Assembly: GCF_000189635.1 (NCBI RefSeq)
Contig: NW_002476567.1
Coordinates: 682,001 to 746,000, forward strand
DNA length: 64,000 bases
From: Tetrahymena thermophila SB210
Lineage: Eukaryota > Ciliophora > Oligohymenophorea > Hymenostomatida > Tetrahymenidae
Direction of reading: 5' to 3'
Shown here in pieces: positions 53,627 to 64,000 of this stretch. Position numbers and translations under genes: made by a program. The stretch's first letter is position 1. Every line of letters starts with the position of its first letter. The notes under the pieces were generated by a model that saw only the letters and a program-made list of their open reading frames with translations, was not told where the DNA came from and searched no databases.

Positions 53627-56600
53627 TCAAACCAATTTAGATTAATGTCTTTACAAATATTATTTTCTAAAAATTTGGTATATCTAGAAAACTAAGTAGC
53701 ATATTTATGAAATGTATATCAATAATAGCAAAATTGATATTAAAATAGAGATAAATGTCTATACAGTCTAGCTTAGATTTTGAATAGAATCATTTATTGC
53801 TAATATTATAATCATAACCATAGTTGAAATCATTAAAAATCTACTTCCTAAATGTAATCTTTACTCATTTAAGTTTTTATAGGGTTTAAGGATAAGCATC
53901 ACTGTAAACTCTATGCCTACACATAGACAGCATATATATGTTTAATTTACGGGATTAGATGAATTGAAAACTAATTATTAAATGACAAAACTCCTTCTGA
54001 ATAAAAAGAGAAGATTCATTACTGCCTTTTTCTAATTCATTTCTATACCACTGTAAAGATATCCATATAAAGATTTTACCTTATCATTAAATATTAACTA
54101 GTATGTTTATATTCTTGTAGACTTAAAAGTCAAAATATTTAATGCCACAATTCCAAGTAAAAGAACTGTAGCTGTTATTACACCTACTAATTACGAAGCT
54201 GTCATATTTGTAGAGTCATAGAATTACAAAAACACTGATAGCAGTAAATCGCAATATGTAAGATAACTTAATCCAATTATAATTTAAAAGAAATACTAAT
54301 TATGATAGCTTCTCATGGCATCTATAAAAATATTCTTTTATTTAATAAATTTATTCGTTATTGTCTTACTTAGAATATAAGTTAAAAATGAGAATAACCA
54401 TATAACTATTGATTAAACCAAGTTAGAATATATGAAAGTGTCAATTTTTTCCATTCTAAACTTAAAAGGAGAGCTTGAGTTGTCTTTTTTAATATTAGGT
54501 ATAAATTCAAAATTTGCAAAGTCGAATAACTTTATTACATTATATAAGATATCTTAATACTGAACATTAAGGTAAAGTAAATAATTTGTCAATTATAAAA
54601 TATCAAAGAAGCTTACAAGCATATAAAAAGGAGCTCCTAGAACTAATGCAAAGTAAGATGTACCTATTAGAGCTTACGAAATTTCTGTTGATTTAGACAT
54701 TTATGGGTATTTATAGAAATCATATTCTGGTAAATTTCCTTGAAGCTTAATAATCTTTAATCCGAAATTCTAGCTTTAAACTATATTTTTTTCATTCATA
54801 AAATCAACTAAAAGTTGTTTGTACTAGTTATTTGAATTTTTTTCAATTGTTATTGAAATTAATGCTTTTAGCTTTTATGCTTTTTAACCTATTTCACTTG
54901 AGTTGAATTTGAAATTGATTTCTTATTCATGGACAATATCATAACTTATTTGATAATCTTGACTTTAAACTGAATCTAAATTCATATTCCAATTAGGTTC
55001 AATAACAAAAATCTCTTCACTAAATGTAATTTTGGCTTAAATTAGAATTTTGTTATCTTTTAATTAAATTTCATCAAGTACTTGAAGTTTGGGTATTACA
55101 CCACCTGTTTATTTTATCATACACTTTTTGTTAATTTCATCAAAATATTAATCTTAATTACACACAATACATTATTTTTTAAAATCTAAGTTGTATCCTT
55201 AAGAGCATGTTTAGCATTCTGAAGCTGAGTTTAAGCATGTTTGACAATCAATTGAGCATTTTATACATATTTGATTTTGTAAAAAGTATCCATCAATACA
55301 TTAATCACATATTTGAGGTTAATTTTTGTCAGAGTTGCTCATATAACTAGGTAAGCATTTAGTGCACTCATTATTTTGAAGACACTCTACACAGTTATCA
55401 GGGCAATCAAAACATGTATTTTAAACTTAATCTAAATATTAACCTGCTTAGCAGCTTTTAACACATTTTTGAAGATAATAATATTTTCCATTAGGACAGT
55501 CTTGATAGCACTTATGATCATCTTCGTTTAAAAAATCTTCACATTCAAGACATTTTCCACCTCCTTCACATTTTAAGCATGTTTTTTAGTCACAAGGTAA
55601 ACATTTTTAAGAAAGTATATCCTTATATGTTTTTTAAGGGCAGTCTGAATAACACTAATTTAGAGATTCATAATAGAATTTACCAGGAATACATTTTGTA
55701 CATTTGTCTTTAGTATCAACGCACTCAGAGCATGTGTTAGTATTACACTATAAACAACTTTTGCTATTTTGATCAGCAAAATATCCAGACTAGTTACAAC
55801 TTGAAACACATTCATTATTCTAATAGTTTTTATAAGTATTCAAAGGACAGTCACTAGAACACTTTCCATTATTTAAGAAATTGTTAGGCAAACATTTCAA
55901 GCAATTATTTTGATCACAAATATCACAATTAGAAAATATACTCTTACATTAAACGCATAAATTTGAGTTAAGAGGATCTTCTACTGTGCCCTATGGACAA
56001 TTTGCTAAACACTCTAAATTGTAAATTTTTTGACTACAAATAGTACATTTTTATGTAGTTTTATCTGGCACTTAATTAGAAGAAGGGCAAGATTCAACAC
56101 ATAATTTGTTAATATCATCGATATACTTAGGACATGTTTAGACACATTGATTACCATTTAAGTATTATTCAAGATTGCTTGTATAACAACTTAGGCAAGA
56201 ACCATCGGCTTAACAAGTTTTACAAAGAGTATTTAAACATATTTCGCAAGTTTTAACACCAGTGAACTAGTCTTGATTTTTATAATATCCGTCTAGACAT
56301 GTATTAATACATTTTTTAGAGACAACATCAAGATAAATATCTCCAGATTAGCATTATGTGCAATACTTTGAATTGCATTTAATACAGTTAGCATCAAAAT
56401 CAGAGCAAGGCTAACAAATATTATTGCTATCAGGATAAGTTCCATCAGTACAATTTAATGTACAAAAACCATTCTGTAAATAAAGAGAACTTATACATTT
56501 TGTACAATTATTAGGTTTTTAAGGATCACATATTTCGCACTCATTTTTTTAATCACAAAATTCGCATTATTTTGTAAAATTTGATCCATACATTCCCTTC

Positions 56601-59600
56601 GGACAATTTACTACACAACTATATGTCTATACATCTAAGTAATATCCCACATTACAGCTAAGACAATTAGATTGATTGCATGAATCACAGTTTTAAAATT
56701 TGGATTCACATTTCTTACATATATTTTAAGAGTCAGGAAAACTGTGATCACTACAAGATAATTAACACTGACCGTTTTCTAAATATTTTGTGCTTTAAAA
56801 TTGATCGCAAATTAAACATAAGTTAGGTTAAGAAGAATCACATTAAAGGCACCTAGAATTTTGACAATATTAACAAATAAATGCTCCATTAACAGAAGTT
56901 CCATATTATTTATCTGGACAAAGTGGAGTACACTGTTATTTATCAATACTTAAATAATAATTTGAGGAGCATTATAAGCATCCATCTGTATTACAAATAT
57001 CGCAATAAGGAATTTTATCGGAACATAATTTACAGCTTAAACTATCTGTGTAATATTTATTGGAACAGCTTTAAACACAATCTCCATTTTACAGATATTA
57101 ATACATTCCATCTGAAAAACAACTTGTGCATTATGAAAGATCTGATTGACTGCATTGTTTGCAAGTATTTTTTAAACAAGATTGGCAGATAAATGACGGT
57201 AATTGAGGATTAGCACCGTACTCACATGAAACAACACACTTTTAAGCTATAGAATCATAGTATTAAGTTGAATCTAAGCATGATGTACAAGAATTAAAAG
57301 TACATTTATTACAACCTTCAAATTTATTACTACATGGTTAACAAATTGAATTAATATCAGGATACTTTCCACCTGGACAACTGCCTTAACATAATCCCTG
57401 ATCTAAATATTTACCATTTTCGCATTCTAAGCACATTGTTTTGCTAATAGCATCAGTTTGGCAGTTTACACAAAAAGTCATTAGCGGATCAATTGTGACA
57501 CAATCTAGCACACATTTCTTTATTGGAGTTTCTATTGATTTTAATGATAAAGTAACACAGTCATCAACACACTTACCAGTAGTTACATCTAGATATTGAG
57601 TAGAACAAGATTTACATGCAGTTTCTGTACAAGTATCACACCCTTAAGTTTTCAAAGAGCATAAAATACATTTATTAGTTGCTGATTCAACATATTCATT
57701 AGATGCACAGGAGCTTATACAAGATGTTCCAGAAAGGTAAGGTTTAGAAGAATTAGGGTAGCAAGAATCACACAAATTTAAATTAGATGATTGACAAGAT
57801 TTGCAATCATTATTAGTACATGGTTTACATGTGTTATTCGTTGCAGTAGATATAGGTCCGTAACCTTAAGGGCATTAAATCTAGCATGTACTCTATCCTT
57901 CTACAAAAAAGTAAGGAAGATTACATTGAAAGCATTAAGAAGCTGTGCATTATGTACAGTTAGGAAATTTTGAACTGCATATAGTACACTTCCTATCAGA
58001 GTTAGGATAATAACTTGAGTCACAGCTAGATTAACAAGTAATTCCTTATAGATATTTATCATTATTACAACTTGTGCATTATGTGCTAACTTATTCACAA
58101 GATTTACAATTACTATCACAAGCAGTACAAACATTTGAAGGTGGTGTTCCAGAGCTATCTTTGAACGTACTTTGAGGACATGTACTTCCGCATGAATTAT
58201 TTTATTTGTCAAGGTAATCAGTGGAGTTAACACAAGATAAACACTATGTTGAAGTACACTAAAGGCAACCAATAAATTTAGAGGAACACAATGTACATAC
58301 TCTAGAAGAATTGGGAAACATATTTGAATCACAGTTATCAACACAATTATCTCCTTACTTATATTATAAGTTACTACAAGTTAAACATTTACTACTCAGA
58401 GATGGATCACAAGTTTGGCAAGAAGTGTTTGAGCATTTAGTACATTTTTGAATTGATATTGAAGTGTCTTAAAAATAACCTGTAGGACATATGTTTGTGC
58501 AAGTTCCATTATATAGAAAATAGGTAGGTTAACATTGAATACATTAAGTTAAATTACACTATTAGCAATTTAAATATTTTTGGGAGCATAACTTACAAAC
58601 AAAATTGTCAGAGTAATAAGAAGGATCACAGTATTACTAACATTTATTTCCTTGTAAATTATAATTGTTTCCGCATTTAGTACATTAATCAATCTATTAC
58701 TGGCATAGCTAACAATTAGAGTCTTAACAAGGTATACAAGTATAAGAATTAGAATTCTACTATTATCCTTGAGGACATGTTAGCTAACAACTTTTTTTAT
58801 CTGCTGATAGATAATAATTAGGTTGACAAAGTTAGCATGAAGTAGCATCTTAACAAGTTTTACAGTTTGTCAAACATGATTCGCATTTTAGAGTATTAGT
58901 ATTTTTATAAGTTAAAGGAGGGCAATCAGATAAGCAATTTTGATTGAAGAGATAAAAATTTGGAGGACAAGTTAAGCATTTGGTACTATCAGAAGCATCA
59001 CATATATCGCAAGATTTATTTTAGCAAGCCAAGCAATTCTATCCATTCCAATATTACTAAGAAGGACAACTACATATTTTGGATAAGTTAAGAATTTTAC
59101 CCCCTTTGCAAACTGTACATTAAGTACCATTCTAACATTCTTAGCAATCAGCTGAACATTAAACACAAGTACCATTATTAAGATAATATCCAATATCACA
59201 TTATTAACAGGTATTAGGCAGCTAAGAAGAACATAAAATACAAAAGCTTTGTATACACTTTTTTATAAAAAATATATTTAAATATTATTTTCTATTTCTA
59301 TTAATAAACATAAAGGATTAAAGATATTTATTATTAAAAAGTAAGTTTTAATTAAAAAAATTAATACATTAAAAGCATATATCTATAATTCTCTAATTCC
59401 AAAATATTAATGTCTATTATTCTTATCATATTTATCAGATTCCTAAGTTTATAAATCAGCCATTTAATTTGAAATAATAATAGAAAATGTACCAGTGGGT
59501 ACATTGAAATCATATTGAAAATCTCCAATATAATCTTGAGTATTTAATCCACAAATTTATTATTATTAAGATCCATTTAATGACAAATTTTAAGTTTATG

Positions 59601-60969
59601 TATTTTATCCTTATAATTAAATGGATATGTTAGGATTTTAATTAGAATTATAATCTATTAATATCCATTTAAATGATACTCTCAAAAGCTTATATTTTGT
59701 ACTATACTGCTTAGTAAATATTTAAGTTCCGCTAAAATTACTAAAATATCCACCAAGGAGTTAGTATTCGCCACAGCGAGTATATTTAGAACTGTAAACA
59801 TTTACCTACATTTAACCAGTCAAGTTAATATTATTTTACTCAATTTCATAGCTCGAAAAAATATTTTTAAAAAAGCCATTTAATAAGTACTAACCTATTT
59901 ATTCATTTTATTTATTAATATAAATTAAATTATAAGTAGTAATTAATTGAATACCTGAAATATTTATTTTATTATCTACACATATTCCATTCACGTTAGA
60001 GTAGTCTTTTGGGCAATATTTTTAGCATTAAGTTTCAAAATTTTCTGTTTAAACTGGTAAAAATCCTACTTAGCATTGTGTACAATACTTTCCTGAAGAA
60101 ACAGCTTAACAGTTTGGTATCCAAACGCATTTATTATTTATTTAAAAATGAGGTATCGAGCATGTATTTACACATTTCCCTTCTTATAATCGATAAATAT
60201 TTGATTTTAAAATACATTATTAATTCTGTAAAGTAGCGCATGTAGAGTCACAAGAGGAGCAGTTTGATTCAGTTGGACCCGTGCAAGAAAGGCAAGAATT
60301 ATGGCAAGACTCAATATTAAATTAAATAGATTTTATCCTTAAATAAGAATCATTATCATTGCATTACTCTAAAACTGAAAAAGTTGATACAGAGTTAGTA
60401 GAAGGTAAATTATCGTTAACTTAATTGACTTATTTTTATATTTATGAATAAAATTATTTATAATAAAAATATTATTTTTTTACAATTGTAGAAGTATTCA
60501 GTTTCAGAATCATAAGAATTGCCACTGTTACTTTAACATGGAATTTGAAGTCTGGCTATACTTCCTTTATTAAACTAAACAGTAACGGGACTTAAGTTAT
60601 CTAGTTAGAATGATAGCTAGATTTTACTCTCTTTCATATGAAAAATTTCCATCCTAAGCTCTCTTCTGTAATGCGGAGGGAGATTATCAATTTAGAAGAC
60701 TCCATAATTGGAATTCATATTAGATTGTTATTTTTTTACACAATCAAATTTGCCATAATAACTAGTTTTAAACTATCCATATGAAGTATTGCATGGAACA
60801 ACATTTTTATCATATTCTGATAGATTTCCATATTCGTCTGAAATTAACTAAATATTTCTATCTTTAAAAAATAAGATTTAAAAGAAATTTAAGCTTAGAT
60901 AAAAATACCTGCAGCAATAAAGTTAGTATTTATTATTATGATAAAAAAATATTAAAATAATAGTCTCAT
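53627..60969 (-). CDS. Giant cysteine-rich furin-repeat membrane protein, array copy 3
   Basis: Full-length paralog, about 2,350 residues. ATG 60967-60969, signal peptide (FFIIIINTNFIAA) then intron; stop TGA 53627-53629 after YQIFRKQYLQ and SKLV. Same domain order as its neighbours. Its C-terminal membrane block is nearly identical to copy 2. At the start of the furin-repeat block, about 58,975-59,220, it departs sharply from copies 1 and 2, which agree with each other there. This suggests copy 3 escaped the homogenisation on that side. No interruption found in the stretches read. Confidence 0.88.
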
Positions 60970-62209
60970 ATGATATATGATTACCTATGCTTATATTAAT
61001 TTATTTTGCTTTTAATTAATTTTTATTATTTTAAAAAAATTATTAAATCAATCGCAATAAGACATGAACAAAATAAAATACCTATTAGAAATTTATTGGT
61101 TCTACCAAAAAACAATCACATGTAAACAATTCAAGGTCAAAGAGTGTTCAATTTTTAATTGCATAATTTAAGGCTAAAAATTTTAAAGTTAATTTTTAGG
61201 TTTAAAATCTAAGCAAAATTTACCTCAAAAAATGCTCCTCACTTTGTAATTAGACATTTACCTAAGGATATGAATAAATTTAGCGCCGACCATTTTCTAC
61301 TAAATTTTTGGAAATATATTTATTGTTTTTTGGTATTTCAAATTCTAAAAATTTTAACATTTAGTGATATAATAAATAGAAAAAAAATAATTTTATTTTC
61401 AGTATTATAACTATAAATTCAATTGATCTTATTTTGAATATTTGGATTTCTTCAGAAAAAAGTTAATTTTTTAATTTTACATATGTAAAATCAATAGCAA
61501 CAAATCTTTATTTAAAAACTATAAAGATAAATTGTAAATGTTTGTTTAGTTTTTCATTTTAAATACCTAAGTATTAAAAATAAATTGTAAATTATAAAAA
61601 AATAAAATTTTAATAATAGAAATTCAACAAACAAAAACTAATCATTGAAGTTTGACTTATTTTAATTTATTAATATTTATTTATATTTTAGAATTCTTAA
61701 ACGTATTATTTTTTCTAGTAACAAAAACTAAAAAATATTTGTAGGATAATCTAACAACCATTACAAGTTTATCCAAATTTTTCTATTTTAGGTTTAAATT
61801 CTAAAATATATAATATATTTTTTAAATTACTTAAATGAAATTTATTTTTCTTTAAAATAAATATATTCAAATCTATATTTAAAATATAAGATTATCTAAT
61901 CAACATGCAATTAATATAAAATATTATTTGTAGAAATTGTAATAAAAATAGTTAAACTAAGGATTTTTAAATTGATTTAATATATTTTCCAAAATATATT
62001 GGAGCTTTACTGTTTTCATGTGTAAAAAATGAATCATATCATCAACAAACTAAATTTAACATTCGCTTCATAAATATAAAACTAAAACATGGAAGAAAAA
62101 AATATTGAAACACAACATCAGGTTAAAATAACTATTATTATTTGTTTCACAAAAAATAAAAAAATTTAGATAATTTTAGCAGAAATTATTTTAAAAAATA
62201 CAAAAAATA
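60970..62209. other. Spacer between array copies 3 and 4
   Basis: About 1.24 kb of A/T-rich DNA without coding. Contains the conserved block at 61,211-61,254. The rest shows no recognisable element. Confidence 0.5.
61211..61254 (-). promoter_or_regulatory. Conserved block upstream of array copy 3, possible 5' UTR exon end
   Basis: Counterpart of the block above copy 2, with only a few mismatches in 44 bases although the spacer around it is diverged. It keeps TCTAATTACAAA, AGCATTTTTTGAG and the adjoining GTAAATTTTGCTT donor-like sequence. A second shared stretch (AATTTAAGGCTAA on the plus strand) lies about 30 bases closer to the start codon in both copies. Confidence 0.45.
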
Positions 62210-64000
62210 TCAGGTCAATTTCAAAGGAATATTTTAATTATTTCTTCTTCTAATGAAGTCTATCACTTTTGAAATTAGGTATGAAATTTATAAAATGTAG
62301 ATGGCTATTAAAAGTATAGATGAAATAATTTGTAATAAATTATTCTAATCATCTCTTAAATTGCTTATTTCATCATTTATAGCCAAATTTATTATTATTA
62401 TAATAGTGAATATCATAAACATTCTACTTAGTAAATGCAAAATTTACTCTAAATAATTCCTATAAGGTTTGAGAATAAACATAACTGTTGTTTCTACTCC
62501 TACTATTAAGCAGCAAACATAACTTTAGTTTACTGGATTATCCTAATTATATACTAATTAATAAAGTACAATAGTTTTTCTTATAAGAAACATCATATTC
62601 ATAAATACTTTCTTGCGGTTAAGCTCTAATCCACTATATAAAAATCCATATATTTATTTCAATTTATTGCTTTTAACTAACTCGTAAATATTAACTTTAA
62701 CAGAGCTAAATGTAATAAAATTCAAAAATACAATAGCACAAAGTAAAATAATAGAAGATACTATTCCAACCAAAGTTACAACTGTTATATTTTCTGAATC
62801 ATAAAACTAAAGGAAAACAGATAAAATCAAATCACAATATGTCAAAAATCCTAGCCCAACTATTATTTGATAGAAGTATTCATTTTCATATATTTTACTT
62901 AAATCTAAAAATATATTTTAATAGCTAAAAAACCTCCTATTTATTAATTTGCTCGATAAATATAAGACATATGAAAAGCACCAAATAACTGCTGATTAAA
63001 TTAGATTAGAATAAATAAAAGTATCAACTTTTTCATGTTAAAACTTATATGGAGCATCTGAGTGTTAATTTTTTATGTTGGGTATTGTTTCAAAATTAGC
63101 AAAATCAAAAATTCTAATGACATTATAAAGTGTACTACCATATTAGACATTCAAATAAAGAAGATAATTCGCTAGCTATAGGATATCGAAAAAACTAACT
63201 AGCAAATAAAATTGGCTACTTAATAGTAACATAAGTAGATTTAATCCGGCTAGGGCTGAGATCACTTTTATTGCACTACTGACTTATGGATATGTCTGAG
63301 TGTTATAATTAGGTAGATTTCCACTTAAATTTATTTTTTTCAATCCAAAATTTTTAGGGTCTACTATATTTAAAGAATCAACAAAATTTACATATAGCAT
63401 TTAATAAGTAATTTTCGCAGAAGATTCTGTAATTTATATTTAAAGCATTATTTTTACTTCCTAAGCAATGTTTACTGGTTGAAGTTACTAGGATGAATTC
63501 GTGACTTAAAAAATGCTGGAAATAATTTTATAATCACTAGATTACTTTTGATCTAAACTAAATATCCAATTTTGGTTTTTAATAATTACTTTGGTATCAA
63601 AAATAATTTAAGCATTAATTATCACTAAATCTTTGTATATTGAAATTTAATCAGAAATCATAAGTTATGGTGTTACTCCTCCAGCTTAATTGCTAATACA
63701 TGTTAATGTAATTGAGTCAAATTATTAATTTTACTAGCATTAAATGCATTAATTATTGCTATTTAAATTTTAATTCTATCGACAAGATATGCAATAGCTA
63801 TCAGTATTTTTACATGTTAAACAATTAGAGGAACATTATTCACATTAATAGTTCAGCATATAAAATCCAGAAATACATTAATCGCATATTTAAAGTTAAG
63901 TTTAATCAGAATTATTTTAATAATTTTGTTAACATGAAGTGCAATTTGTTAGCGATGTGCAATTCAAACAATTTTGTGGACAAGAAATACATGTGTTTGT
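62210..64000 (-). CDS. Cysteine-rich furin-repeat membrane protein, array copy 4 (5' part outside window)
   Basis: Diverged fourth paralog, cut by the right edge; about 590 C-terminal residues visible. Stop TGA 62210-62212 after NIPLKLT. Visible: the last furin-like repeats (CPQNCLNCTSLTNC, CSSNCLTCKNTDSC), linker IIKNQNWIFSLDQ, then the same multi-helix block (VSFFDILQLANYLLYLNVQY, IVGLGFLTYCDLILSVFLQF). The membrane block keeps the family sequence while the tail differs (SKVIDFIRRR). No breaks seen in the visible part. It shows that the array continues beyond the window. Confidence 0.88.

Larger units (their letters stand above)
35465..64000. repeat. Tandem gene array, unit about 9.1 kb
   Basis: Four co-directional paralogs. 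The stops of copies 1, 2 and 3 are at 35,465, 44,523 and 53,627, giving steps of 9,058 and 9,104 bases; each unit is one gene plus its upstream spacer. The Cys-rich core is nearly identical in DNA among copies 1-3, while spacers, introns and gene ends have drifted. The fourth copy (from 62,210) is clearly older. This is direct head-to-tail duplication. Confidence 0.9.

Noticed and set aside
1..64000. Telomere repeats (C4A2/G4T2) or chromosome-breakage sequence
   Set aside because: Looked for CCCCAA/TTGGGG runs and AAACCAACCTCTTT-like sites and saw none; this window appears internal to a chromosome.
1..64000. tRNA or rRNA genes
   Set aside because: No B-box-like GGTTCGAATCC or rRNA core sequence was recognised on either strand; reading by eye could miss a diverged one.

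Overview
This window looks like macronuclear DNA from a ciliate of the Tetrahymena kind (oligohymenophorean). The sequence is extremely AT-rich. The genes stay open only if TAA and TAG are read as glutamine and TGA is the sole stop. They are broken by short AT-rich GT-AG introns, mostly about 50-80 nt, and separated by long AT-rich spacers. No telomeric repeats, tRNA, rRNA or transposon could be recognised. All coding calls were made by reading with the ciliate code; under the standard code these genes break into short fragments.

Region by region: (1) 1-17,025, minus strand: three tandem paralogous multi-membrane PAS-domain proteins, the first cut by the window edge. (2) 19,143-23,186, minus: a P-type IIC (Na+/K+-type) ATPase alpha subunit with altered cation-site residues. 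(3) 25,896-28,174, plus: a membrane-anchored pepsin-fold protein lacking both catalytic aspartates. (4) 28,559-29,336, plus: a NudCD2-like co-chaperone. (5) 29,695-32,281, minus: a protein with two cyclic-nucleotide-binding domains. (6) 33,394-34,524, minus: an ABHD4/5-like alpha/beta hydrolase. (7) 35,465-64,000, minus: three full-length tandem copies, about 9.1 kb apart, of a giant furin-like cysteine-rich surface protein with about eight C-terminal membrane helices, plus a more diverged fourth copy running off the right edge.

There is no operon logic: genes are monocistronic with their own spacers. The biological theme is membrane and surface sensing or transport: PAS multi-TM sensors, a cation pump, a cyclic-nucleotide effector and a cysteine-rich receptor-like array. 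Both large arrays expand by tandem duplication, and the cysteine-rich array shows sharp changes of similarity that suggest gene conversion. The points most worth checking are the HX3CX5CXC motif shared by the PAS proteins, the catalytically dead aspartyl protease, the missing cation-site acidic residues of the ATPase, the conversion-like mosaic of the cysteine-rich genes, and a conserved block upstream of two of them.
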